Below the pieces are notes generated by a model. That model was not told the DNA's origin. It worked only from the letters and a program-made list of their open reading frames with translations, and searched no databases. Both the position numbers and the translations under genes were made by a program. From positions 1 through 64,000 of the forward strand of contig NZ_JPWF01000019.1 in NCBI RefSeq assembly GCF_003326675.1: a stretch of 64,000 nt of DNA, in the 5' to 3' direction. Positions 18,797-26,588 of this stretch are shown piece after piece; position 1 is the stretch's first letter, and every line of letters begins with the position of its first letter. The stretch comes from Thalassospira profundimaris (GTDB lineage Bacteria > Pseudomonadota > Alphaproteobacteria > Rhodospirillales > Thalassospiraceae).

Positions 18797-18824
18797 ATGG
18801 CCCCGGTTTCATCGCCGGGGCCAT
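18797..18824 (+). other. Intra-operon GC-rich hairpin between iscA and hscB
   Basis: A 10-bp perfect stem (ATGGCCCCGG / CCGGGGCCAT) with an 8-nt loop and no T tract lies in the iscA-hscB gap. It lacks the poly-U needed for a classical terminator and may act as an attenuator or an mRNA-stability element. Confidence 0.55.
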
Positions 18825-18907
18825 CGACTGAAAAGGGTGGTCTGATCCATAGTCCCGACCGTCCTTTGACTGATTTGTTATTGTTTTAATCCTCGGAAGT
18901 GCATCGC

Positions 18908-19528
18908 GTGAGCAATACAGAACATCCGGCACACAAAGCTTGCTGGTCCTGCAAGGGGCCGGTTGAAGTCAGCGCACTGTTTTGTGATACCTGCAACGCC
19001 ATTCAGGCCCCGGGTCAGCTTGACCATTTCAAGCGTTTTGGTCTGGCGCAGTCCTTTGTCGTCGATATTGATGCGATGGAGGCAACCTACCTTAAACAGC
19101 AACAGTTGCTGCATCCCGACCGTTTTGCATCGAAATCCGGCCGGGAACAGGCCCTTTCATCGCAACAGGCGGCCAGCCTGAACGAAGCATTCGAGACCCT
19201 TAAAAATCCGGTGGCACGTGCGCATTACATGCTGCGTCTTGCCGGGATCGAACCCGAAGGTGGCGAAGGCCACACCGTCAATGATCCTGAACTTCTGATG
19301 GAAGCGATGGAAATGCGCGAAGCGCTTCATGATGCCGAAGACAAGGGCACCATTGATGCGATGATCAAGGATACCCGCAAGCAGGCCCGTGCCTGTGAAA
19401 AGGACCTTGGCGATGCGATTGACGGCAATGCCTTTGATGCAGCCAAAAAGCTGACCACCCGTCTTAGATACCTGATGAAAATGACCGAGGAAGCGCGCGC
19501 GAAGAAATCGCGCCTTGCCGCTGCCTGA
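18908..19528 (+). CDS. hscB: J-domain co-chaperone HscB
   Basis: HscB brings IscU to HscA and stimulates its ATPase. The J-domain HPD motif is in LLHPDRFAS, followed by the C-terminal three-helix IscU-binding part. The N-terminus has CWSC and CDTC, two CxxC pairs that would form a small zinc-binding extension as in mitochondrial HSC20 rather than in E. coli HscB. The GTG at 18908 was chosen because GGAA sits 9 nt upstream; the GTG at 18899 is the alternative and would add three residues. hscA follows after 31 nt. Confidence 0.92.
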   Translation: MSNTEHPAHKACWSCKGPVEVSALFCDTCNAIQAPGQLDHFKRFGLAQSFVVDIDAMEATYLKQQQLLHPDRFASKSGREQALSSQQAASLNEAFETLKNPVARAHYMLRLAGIEPEGGEGHTVNDPELLMEAMEMREALHDAEDKGTIDAMIKDTRKQARACEKDLGDAIDGNAFDAAKKLTTRLRYLMKMTEEARAKKSRLAAA

Positions 19529-19559
19529 TCATTGCAAATAACCGATACGGATAGAATTC

Positions 19560-21458
19560 ATGGCTCTGCTTAAAATCCACGAACCGGGCGAAACGCCGCT
19601 CCCCCACGAGGACGAGCGTCAAATTGCCGTTGGTATCGATCTGGGTACCACCAACTCGGTCGTTGCGATTTCACGCGCCGAAAAACCCGAAGTGCTGCGC
19701 GATAAATCCGGCGGCAACGCGATTGTGCCGTCTGTTGTCTATTATGGCGATGATGCACCGGTGGTCGGCGAAGAAGCCCGCGAACATATCAATACCGACG
19801 CCAACCGTGTTGTATCGTCGGTCAAGCGTCTGATGGGCCGTGGGCTTGAGGATGTCAAATCCGTCGCGGGCACGCTGCCCTATGACGTCGAAATCCCCGA
19901 AGGGTCTTCTGATACGGCTGGCGAACCGATGATGGTGCGCCTTAATGTCGGAAACCGCGTTCTGACCCCGGTTGAAGTATCAGCTGATATCCTGCGCGCC
20001 TTGCGCGCCCGGGCCGAAGAAGGCCTTGATAAGCCGGTCGAAAAGGCGGTCATCACGGTTCCGGCCTATTTCGACGATGCCGCGCGTACGGCGACCAAGG
20101 ATGCCGCCAAACTTGCCGGTATCGAAGTTCTGCGTCTGGTCAATGAACCGACTGCTGCTGCTCTTGCCTATGGCCTTGATAACGGGGCAGAGGGGCTTTA
20201 TGCGGTTTACGATCTTGGCGGCGGGACCTTTGATATCTCGCTTTTGAAAATGCAAAAGGGCGTGTTCCAGGTCAAGGCAACCGGCGGTGATGCCGCGCTT
20301 GGTGGCGATGATTTTGATCACGCGATTGCCGAACATCTTTTGGCCGAACGCAAGGATGGCGGTGCGGCCGATACCCTTGATGCGTCGGATGCCAAACGTC
20401 TGCTGAAAACCGCACGCAAGGTCAAGGAAGGCCTGACCGATCAGGATGCGGTGGATGTTTCCGTGAACCTGAATGGTTCGGAAACCAGTCACACGGTTAC
20501 CCGTGCTGCGTTCGAGGCAATGATTGCCAAGCTGGTGGCGCGCACGACTGTCATTACCGAACAGGTTCTTGATGATGCCGATATCCTGCCCGAAGACGTA
20601 AAGGGCGTGGTGCTGGTTGGCGGATCAACCCGTGTACCGGCCGTGCGCAAGGCGGTGGCGGACCTGTTTGAACAGGAACCGCTTTCGGATATCGACCCGG
20701 ACGAGGTCGTGGCCCTTGGCGCGGCCCTTCAGGCCGAAGCATTGACCGGTGGTTCTGATAACCTGCTTCTCGATGTTACCCCGCTGTCGCTTGGTCTTGA
20801 AACCATGGGCGGGATTGTCGAAAAGGTTATTGATCGCAATACTCCGATCCCGGTTGCCAAGGCGCAGGAATTCACCACCTATCAGGATGGCCAGTCGGCC
20901 ATGATGATCCATGTGGTGCAGGGCGAACGCGAAATGGTCGATCAGTGCCGTTCGCTGGCCCGTTTTGTTTTGACAGGTATCCCGTCGATGGCCGCAGGGG
21001 CGGCACGCATCCGGGTCCAGTTCAATGTTGATGCCGATGGCCTTCTGACCGTTTCGGCCCGCGAGGAAACCACGGGCACCGAACAGGAAGTCGCGGTCAA
21101 GCCGACCTATGGCATCAATGAAATCGATATGGCCAACATGCTGCGTGAAAGTATGGTTCATGCCCGCGAAGACATGCAGTTGCGTGTCCTGACCGAGGCG
21201 CGCGTCGAGGCGCGACGGAACATACTTGCCGTACAGGCCGCAATGGAAGCGGATCGGGCGTTACTGACGTCCAATGACGAGGAGACCATCAAAAACGCAA
21301 TTGCCGCCCTTGAAGCAGCAATGGCGGGCGATGACCGTGATGTGATCAACGAGGCCGCCGAGGCCCTTGAAAATGCATCGCGACCCTTTGCCGAAACCCG
21401 AATGGATAGCCGGATCCGGCAGGCACTTGCCGGCCAAAATGTTGATGAAGTGAATTAA
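19560..21458 (+). CDS. hscA: Fe-S assembly Hsp70 chaperone HscA
   Basis: A specialised Hsp70 that uses ATP to promote cluster release from IscU. The 632-residue protein has the actin-like ATPase marks [25 protein letters not shown] and [14 protein letters not shown], and a DnaK-like substrate domain ([17 protein letters not shown]). An HscA identity rather than DnaK is supported by position between hscB and fdx and by the short C-terminal end without a DnaK-type tail. Fdx follows after 144 nt. Confidence 0.96.
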   Translation: MALLKIHEPGETPLPHEDERQIAVGIDLGTTNSVVAISRAEKPEVLRDKSGGNAIVPSVVYYGDDAPVVGEEAREHINTDANRVVSSVKRLMGRGLEDVKSVAGTLPYDVEIPEGSSDTAGEPMMVRLNVGNRVLTPVEVSADILRALRARAEEGLDKPVEKAVITVPAYFDDAARTATKDAAKLAGIEVLRLVNEPTAAALAYGLDNGAEGLYAVYDLGGGTFDISLLKMQKGVFQVKATGGDAALGGDDFDHAIAEHLLAERKDGGAADTLDASDAKRLLKTARKVKEGLTDQDAVDVSVNLNGSETSHTVTRAAFEAMIAKLVARTTVITEQVLDDADILPEDVKGVVLVGGSTRVPAVRKAVADLFEQEPLSDIDPDEVVALGAALQAEALTGGSDNLLLDVTPLSLGLETMGGIVEKVIDRNTPIPVAKAQEFTTYQDGQSAMMIHVVQGEREMVDQCRSLARFVLTGIPSMAAGAARIRVQFNVDADGLLTVSAREETTGTEQEVAVKPTYGINEIDMANMLRESMVHAREDMQLRVLTEARVEARRNILAVQAAMEADRALLTSNDEETIKNAIAALEAAMAGDDRDVINEAAEALENASRPFAETRMDSRIRQALAGQNVDEVN

Positions 21459-21602
21459 TCGACACCGGTGGAATTGACAAACCGGTCTTCTGCGGCGATT
21501 GTCCCGAACAACCGCCAAGGTCAGGGCCGGACAATTGCGCTGTTTCAAGCAGCGCAGCAAACAGAGATCGAACGAAAAGTATTACCGAGGAGAAAGGCAC
21601 AG

Positions 21603-21938
21603 ATGCCTAAGATCGTTTTTGTTGAGACCGATGGCACCGAAAAGGAATTCGAAGTTGCCGACGGCCTGTCCGTTCTGGAAGCTGCCCATAAGAACGGTGT
21701 TGACCTTGAAGGCGCATGCGAAGGTTCGCTGGCCTGCTCGACCTGCCACGTTGTTCTCGACGAAGAATGGTTCGACAAACTTGACGAACCGTCGGAAGAC
21801 GAAGAAGACATGCTTGATCTTGCTTTCGGCCTGACCGAAACGTCGCGCCTTGGCTGCCAGATCATCATGAGTGACGAGCTTGACGGCCTGCGCGTTATGC
21901 TGCCGGCTGCGACCCGCAACATGATGGTCGACAAGTAA
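21603..21938 (+). CDS. fdx: [2Fe-2S] ferredoxin of the ISC system
   Basis: A 111-residue adrenodoxin-type ferredoxin that supplies electrons for cluster assembly. The ligand pattern is C-x5-C-x2-C ([10 protein letters not shown]) with the fourth cysteine in RLGCQI. The start [11 protein letters not shown] follows GAGGAGAAAGG; a 45-codon upstream open stretch in the same frame is not coding. Gene order hscA-fdx-iscX is canonical. Confidence 0.96.
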   Translation: MPKIVFVETDGTEKEFEVADGLSVLEAAHKNGVDLEGACEGSLACSTCHVVLDEEWFDKLDEPSEDEEDMLDLAFGLTETSRLGCQIIMSDELDGLRVMLPAATRNMMVDK

Positions 21939-21991
21939 GTTTGACCTTCTTTTGACCGCGGCCCTGGTGCCCGGCACCAAAGGAGACGGAT

Positions 21992-22189
21992 ATGCGTTGG
22001 ACAGATATTCAGGACATCGCGATCGAGCTTGAGGAAGCCCATCCTGACAAGGATAACCTCAACCTTCGCTTTACCGACCTGCATAAGTGGGTTTGTGCGC
22101 TTGAAGGTTTCGAAGACGATCCCGAGAAATCAAACGAAAAGATTCTCGAAGCCATCCAGATGGCCTGGATCGACGAACGCGACGACTGA
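21992..22189 (+). CDS. iscX: Fe-S assembly protein IscX
   Basis: A 65-residue acidic protein that binds IscS and iron and tunes the rate of cluster assembly. MRWTDIQDIAIELEEAHPD, TDLHKWV and the end AIQMAWIDE are strongly diagnostic of the family. AAAGGAGACGG precedes the ATG. It is the last gene of the isc run, followed by a strong terminator at 22246-22283. Confidence 0.96.
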   Translation: MRWTDIQDIAIELEEAHPDKDNLNLRFTDLHKWVCALEGFEDDPEKSNEKILEAIQMAWIDERDD

Positions 22190-22245
22190 TTTTTTGAAGG
22201 GTTGTGACGTGCGCCTTGCGGCCTGCACCCTGACCACAAAAAGAC

Positions 22246-22283
22246 CGGACCAGCCTGCATCTGCGGGCTGGTCCGTTTTTGTT
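22246..22283 (+). terminator. Terminator ending the isc run
   Basis: Stem CGGACCAGCC / GGCTGGTCCG (10 bp) followed by a TTTTTGTTT tract, about 55 nt after the iscX stop. Confidence 0.9.
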
Positions 22284-22326
22284 TAAGCCACAATAAATCA
22301 AAACCAGCATACGGGACGAAACATCC

Positions 22327-23031
22327 ATGAGCCAGACCGCCACCTTTACCGACATCATTCCGGCCGACAGCCTGTTTGGCAAATTGCGCGCGCGTGCAAG
22401 GGGAGCGTGGGAAAGCTATGTCTGCCATGATTTCGTAAAACAGCTTGGCAACGGAACCCTGCCGGAAGCCGCCTTCAAGCATTACCTGATCCAGGATTAC
22501 CTGTTTCTGATCCAGTTTGCGCGTGCCTATGCGCTTGCAGTCTACAAGGCCGAAGACCTGACAACCATGCGCCAATTTTCGGGCACCGTTCATGCGATCC
22601 TTGATATGGAAATGAGCCTTCATCTTGATTTCTGCAAAGGCTGGGGCCTGTCCGAGGCCGATATCATCGCCGAGCCGGAGGCACGTGCGTGCGTGACCTA
22701 TACCCGCTATGTTCTGGATCGGGGCGTGCAGGGCGATGTGGTTGATCTTCAGGTTGCCCTGATGCCCTGTATGGTTGGCTATGCCGAAATCGCAAACCGC
22801 CTGATGGCAAGTTCTGATACAAAGCTGGACGGTAATCCGTACCGGGCATGGATTGAAATGTATGCGTCCGCCGAATTCCAGGACGTGGCCAAGGCCGAAA
22901 TCGATTTGCTGGAACATACCGTCGCCAAACGCGGTGGTCATGATCGCATTGATGGTCTGGTGGATACCTTTGCCATGGCAAGCCGCCTTGAAGCCGATTT
23001 CTGGCAGATGGGACTTGATCTGGCAAAATAG
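22327..23031 (+). CDS. tenA: TenA family thiaminase II / aminopyrimidine salvage
   Basis: A 234-residue all-helical TenA protein, which hydrolyses aminopyrimidines from degraded thiamine so that the pyrimidine can be reused. The active-site cysteine motif is in ALMPCMVGYAEI, and YLIQDYLFLIQFARAYALA and the terminal FWQMGLDL fit the family. No thiamine-pyrophosphate riboswitch signature was recognised in the 137-nt upstream region, which holds the isc terminator. No other thiamine gene is adjacent. Confidence 0.9.
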   Translation: MSQTATFTDIIPADSLFGKLRARARGAWESYVCHDFVKQLGNGTLPEAAFKHYLIQDYLFLIQFARAYALAVYKAEDLTTMRQFSGTVHAILDMEMSLHLDFCKGWGLSEADIIAEPEARACVTYTRYVLDRGVQGDVVDLQVALMPCMVGYAEIANRLMASSDTKLDGNPYRAWIEMYASAEFQDVAKAEIDLLEHTVAKRGGHDRIDGLVDTFAMASRLEADFWQMGLDLAK

Positions 23032-23160
23032 GCAAACATCGCCTATATAAGCCCGAATAAACCGTCACGGGTGGCCTACGCGCCGCCCGTTACATATTTG
23101 AGATCGATCTTTCGATAAATTCTTGTCGCTGCGGCCTTGACCCGCAGATGGGTGGGAAAA

Positions 23161-24309
23161 ATGAACTCTCTTGGCTTTGATAAGGCCCCCGAAGATACCC
23201 GTGTGGTTGTTGCCATGTCGGGTGGTGTTGACAGCTCCGCGGTTGCGGCCCTTCTGAAATCAGAAGGCTATGACGTGGTGGGCATCACGCTTCAGCTTTA
23301 TGATATGGGTGCAAATGCACCGACCCGTGCGAAATCCTGTTGTGCCGGGCGCGATATTTATGATGCGCGCAAAGTGGCCGAGGATATCGACATTCCCTAT
23401 TACGTACTGGATTACGAATCACGCTTCCGCGAAGAGGTGATTGATGATTTTGCCGACAGCTATATGCGTGGCGAAACGCCGATCCCGTGCGTGAAATGCA
23501 ATCAGACCGTCAAATTCCGTGATCTGCTTGAAACATCGCATGATCTTGGTGCGGACTGCATGGCGACGGGCCATTATGTGCAGCGTAAGCTGGGCGCAAA
23601 CGGTCGGGCCGAATTGCATCGTGCGGCCGATCCGAACCGCGATCAAAGCTATTTCCTGTTTACCACCACCCAGGAACAGCTTGATTTCCTGCGCTTCCCG
23701 CTTGGCCATTTGATGAGCAAGGCCGAAACCCGTGCCCTTGCTGCCAAGTTTGGTCTTGAAGTTGCAGACAAGCCCGACAGCCAGGACATCTGCTTTGTCC
23801 CGGATGGCAAATATGCCCGTCTGGTCGAACGCCTCCGTCCCGAGGCGGGCGAGCCGGGCCAGATCGTTGATATCGACGGCAATGTCATGGGCGATCACCG
23901 TGGCCTGATCCATTACACGGTCGGCCAGCGCCGTGGTCTGAATATCGGTGGCACGGCAGAGCCGCTTTATGTCGTCAAACTGGTCCCGGAAAAACGTCAG
24001 GTCGTGGTCGGCCCCAAGGCCGCCCTTGCCAAGAAAATGGTCTATGTCAAAGACCTGAACTGGCTTGATGGCGATCAGATCAATGAAAACGGGGTCGAGG
24101 TCGAAGTCAAACTGCGTTCGGCCATGCAGCCGACCACAGCAACCGTCTTCCCCGAAGCCCGCGGCGAGGCCCGGATTGAACTTCACGACGCCCAGTTCGG
24201 TGTCGCACCGGGGCAGGCGGGTGTGTTCTATCAGGGCGAACGCGTCCTTGGTGGCGGCTGGATCACCCGCGAAGAACTGATTTCTACCAGTACACCGAAT
24301 GCAGCATGA
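23161..24309 (+). CDS. mnmA: tRNA-specific 2-thiouridylase MnmA
   Basis: MnmA makes 2-thiouridine at the wobble position of tRNA for Lys, Glu and Gln, using sulfur that originates from IscS. The PP-loop SGGVDSS is near the N-terminus; the catalytic cysteines are in IPCVKCNQ and DICFVPDG. The length is 382 residues from MNSLGFDK. That ATG is preferred over a TTG at 23137 because GGTGGGA lies directly upstream. It sits about 1 kb past the ISC locus, a sensible but not unique neighbourhood. Confidence 0.96.
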   Translation: MNSLGFDKAPEDTRVVVAMSGGVDSSAVAALLKSEGYDVVGITLQLYDMGANAPTRAKSCCAGRDIYDARKVAEDIDIPYYVLDYESRFREEVIDDFADSYMRGETPIPCVKCNQTVKFRDLLETSHDLGADCMATGHYVQRKLGANGRAELHRAADPNRDQSYFLFTTTQEQLDFLRFPLGHLMSKAETRALAAKFGLEVADKPDSQDICFVPDGKYARLVERLRPEAGEPGQIVDIDGNVMGDHRGLIHYTVGQRRGLNIGGTAEPLYVVKLVPEKRQVVVGPKAALAKKMVYVKDLNWLDGDQINENGVEVEVKLRSAMQPTTATVFPEARGEARIELHDAQFGVAPGQAGVFYQGERVLGGGWITREELISTSTPNAA

Positions 24310-24355
24310 TGAACGACATTGCCGTTACGCAATCTTAAGTTGTTGAGATGAAACG

Positions 24356-24391
24356 AAAACCGGGCAATGTTAAATTGGCCGGTTTTTTTTT
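24356..24391 (+). terminator. Terminator after mnmA
   Basis: An imperfect stem (AACCGGGCAA / TTGGCCGGTT) followed by an uninterrupted run of T. It is about 50 nt past the mnmA stop. Confidence 0.85.
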
Positions 24392-24529
24392 GTTACTTCC
24401 ATATGCTCGTAATGGTTGTTTTTGTGCGCCTCAATGTGGTACAAATTTCCCTTAATTAGGATTGGTTAACTTAACGCATGGTAGAGACGGATAAACCGCG
24501 CACCATGTTTCGACGTACTTGGGGGAATA

Positions 24530-24991
24530 ATGACACGCGATAGTCACATCAGACTCGCGGCATTGCTGTGCGGTATCTATGGGGTGGCACTTGCTGCCTA
24601 TTTTCTGCAACAAACTGCTGCTGTCGACTGGTTGCCGCCTTCAACGGCCTGGCCATTGTCAAATGTGCCCAACTTGCTGCTTCTGAAGGTCGCTGTATTT
24701 ATTTTTATGCTGATTTCGACCTATCGGGCGGCCCGTCGGCAAATTACGCCGCATAGATGGAAGCGCCGCCTGTATCAACTGTTTGGCTGGGCTCTACTGA
24801 TTGTTGTTCTGGTGCGGGTCGGGCTTGACGTCGTTGCTGGTTCCTTGGGCCCGTTGGGTGAAATTATTCTGTTTGATGTTGTGCCATTTGCCGTGCCGCT
24901 ATTTGTTCTGGCACTTGGTTATAACCTGTCAAACGAGGCCAAACGTCGCAAGCAGCGCTATTTCGAGACGCTGGGGATTTCACCGGCCTGA
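24530..24991 (+). CDS. Four-helix membrane protein, paralogue A
   Basis: I do not recognise the family. The 153-residue protein has about four hydrophobic segments: LAALLCGIYGVALAAYF, LLLLKVAVFIFMLIST, LFGWALLIVVLVRVGL and VPFAVPLFVLALGYNL. A basic cytoplasmic-type loop RRQITPHRWKRRLYQ lies between helices 2 and 3, and the C-terminus is basic (KRRKQRYF). The next gene is a clear relative with the same topology and the same ITPxxWKRRL loop. The start follows GGGGGAATA. Function unknown. Confidence 0.8.
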   Translation: MTRDSHIRLAALLCGIYGVALAAYFLQQTAAVDWLPPSTAWPLSNVPNLLLLKVAVFIFMLISTYRAARRQITPHRWKRRLYQLFGWALLIVVLVRVGLDVVAGSLGPLGEIILFDVVPFAVPLFVLALGYNLSNEAKRRKQRYFETLGISPA

Positions 24992-25204
24992 TTGGCGGCG
25001 CTGTTATGGCATTGCTCCCTCGGGAAATGCTGTTAGGGGCGCATCACTTTGGCGTGTTCGCGGCCCTTATACTTATCAATCAGGGCCATCGGGGTTTGCA
25101 GTCAGCTTGCTGCGATCACACATAAAAGAAATGAAATCCTCCATCCGCGCCTGATTCGCACGTCTTTGCGTTTCTCCGTCTGGCATCTCTGATCGGGAGT
25201 CCTC

Positions 25205-25672
25205 ATGATCAGATGGTACTACATCTCCTTTATGACCTTGCTGTGCGGGCTTTATGGCTTTCGCATCGCGGGTCAGTATGTGCAGCGTGAATGGCCGCAA
25301 TCGTGGCTGCCGCCTGCCGGGATGTGGTATTCCGGCGATCTGGGCTATTCCTATCTGCTGGCGATACAGGTTCTGATCCTGATCTTCATGCTGGTGACGA
25401 CCTGGCGGGCAGGCGCCCATCACATCACCCCGCGCAGCTGGAAACGCCGACTGTGCCAGATCGCAGGGTGGGGCTATCTTGTTGTCATTCTGGCACAGAT
25501 GATCCCGGGGATTTCATTTCCGCCCGATGCGGCCTGGCTTGCCCATGCCTTTCCGCTGTTTTTCCAGATGATCCTGGCAATTTATATCATCACCCTTGGC
25601 ATCTATCTGACCTATGATGCGGCACGCCGGAAAGAACATTATTTTCAGGGCTATGGCGCACCCGATAGCTAG
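25205..25672 (+). CDS. Four-helix membrane protein, paralogue B
   Basis: A 155-residue integral membrane protein related to the one at 24530-24991. Shared features are an N-terminal helix with LLCGLYG, the tryptophan-proline turn SWLPP, the central loop HHITPRSWKRRLCQ, and a C-terminal tail RRKEHYF. Four membrane helices are expected. GGGAGTCC precedes the ATG. The two genes are separated by about 210 nt without an obvious terminator, so they could be co-transcribed or independently expressed. No function can be given. Confidence 0.8.
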   Translation: MIRWYYISFMTLLCGLYGFRIAGQYVQREWPQSWLPPAGMWYSGDLGYSYLLAIQVLILIFMLVTTWRAGAHHITPRSWKRRLCQIAGWGYLVVILAQMIPGISFPPDAAWLAHAFPLFFQMILAIYIITLGIYLTYDAARRKEHYFQGYGAPDS

Positions 25673-25912
25673 GGTGCATTTCCCAAAGGCACGAAAATCC
25701 GGCCGGAACGGCAATTGTGAATATATGTTGGGCAGGGGGCCTTGCCCGATGAACTGCTATCGTGTGGCAAGCTTGTACCGCACGGCTTTCGCTTTACGGT
25801 TTTATCGCAATCTTTTTTGATAAAAACGTCAAAAAGGCGCTTGACGGGGACGCCTCCCTGACTTAAAAACCGCCTCGTTCCGAACATTGCGGAACACCGC
25901 AGAATATACTGT

Positions 25913-25989
25913 GGCCGAGTAGCTCAGCTGGTTAGAGCAGCGGAATCATAATCCGCGTGTCGGGGGTTCAAGTCCCTCCTCGGCTACCA
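25913..25989 (+). tRNA. tRNA with anticodon CAT (elongator Met most likely)
   Basis: A 77-nt cloverleaf with encoded CCA. The acceptor pairs GGCCGAG with CTCGGCT (G1-U72 wobble), discriminator A. The anticodon stem is GCGGA/TCCGC around loop ATCATAA, giving CAT. The T arm is GGGGG TTCAAGT CCCTC. The sequence resembles alphaproteobacterial elongator tRNA-Met; a CAT tRNA could also be tRNA-Ile2, but the acceptor end here fits Met better. Its 3' end is the boundary of the accessory region that follows. Confidence 0.93.
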
Positions 25990-26039
25990 ATTAAATAAGC
26001 CCTGCATCACTCGATGCGGGGCTTATTTAATTGGTAGCC
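25982..26039 (+). repeat. Long hairpin incorporating the tRNA 3' end
   Basis: An inverted repeat with 27-nt arms and a single mismatched position. The left arm begins inside the tRNA (GGCTACCA, 25982-25989) and runs to GCATC; the right arm runs from GATGC to GGTAGCC at 26039. The loop is four bases. It may act as a terminator or as a processing signal for the tRNA 3' end. Confidence 0.85.
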
Positions 26040-26159
26040 TTGGATCGGGCTTGCCCCCGTGGGTTCGCGAGAAAGCGAGGCACGCAGCTTTCGAGAGACA
26101 TCGCCAAGGATAAAAACCAGCCCAAAGGCTGGTTTTTACAATTCCCTCTTCGGCTATCA
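26031..26159 (+). repeat. Direct repeat copy 1 with tRNA 3'-end remnant
   Basis: This stretch starts TTGGTAGCCTTGGATCGGG and recurs at 29209-29357 with few differences, except that copy 2 carries about 30 extra nt. It contains a perfect 11-bp hairpin, AAAAACCAGCC / GGCTGGTTTTT (26112-26137), that looks like a terminator. Its last 21 nt (26139-26159) match the tRNA 3' end (25969-25989) at 18 of 21 positions at an offset of exactly 170 nt, as expected for an old attachment-site duplication. The remaining gap to the next gene (26160-26363) is AT-rich, and I see no gene in it. Confidence 0.8.
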
Positions 26160-26363
26160 TCGAATTAAAAAAAAATCCGCTGCCAGAGAGGTAGTCCTTT
26201 CCCCACAAGGCATTGTAGTAAAAAGATTTTCTCTGATTTTCAGTTAAGTGCATTTTCATTCTGGAATTGTATTAGGGGGTTTGCAACTAAAGATGGTATC
26301 GTCGAAGGTATAAATCCTTAGGCTAGCGTACTGCGTTAGTTTGCTTATTCAGCGGAGCCCCAG

Positions 26364-26570
26364 ATGCCCGAAGAACACCCAAGTTTCGAGTTCGATGACT
26401 CCGCCACATTCGATGAGAATATCGCAGCCTTCGTAGAGGTAATCAAAGAGTTGGACGCTCCTCTCGCGGAGACATTGGCTTTAGTTCTCATTGGTCTTGG
26501 TAATGGAGAGGAGGTCGAGCAAGCGACTATCCTCAATAGCTTGTACAAAGCTACCGGTATCGAAGGTTAA
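26364..26570 (+). CDS. Small acidic protein upstream of the Rad50/RloC-like ATPase
   Basis: A 68-residue, very acidic protein with no recognised family. It is predicted helical after residue 15 (ENIAAFVEVIKELDAPLAE) and ends in LNSLYKATGIEG. GGAG is located 7 nt before the ATG. It ends 18 nt before the ATPase gene, so the two are almost certainly one transcript. Possible roles are a subunit, an inhibitor or antitoxin, or a sensor for the ATPase; all are inference from position. Codon use and base composition resemble the ATPase gene and differ from the chromosomal neighbours. Confidence 0.7.
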   Translation: MPEEHPSFEFDDSATFDENIAAFVEVIKELDAPLAETLALVLIGLGNGEEVEQATILNSLYKATGIEG

Positions 26571-26588
26571 TAGCGAGCACGAGGGGGC

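Noticed and set aside
22190-22326. Possible thiamine-pyrophosphate riboswitch before tenA
   Set aside because: The characteristic CTGAGA-type core was not found; the only structure is the isc terminator.
26023-26259. A 78-residue minus-strand open frame in repeat copy 1, similar to one in copy 2
   Set aside because: It merely translates the repeat and its hairpin; the similarity to the frame at 29042-29308 comes from the DNA repeat, and there is no ribosome site.
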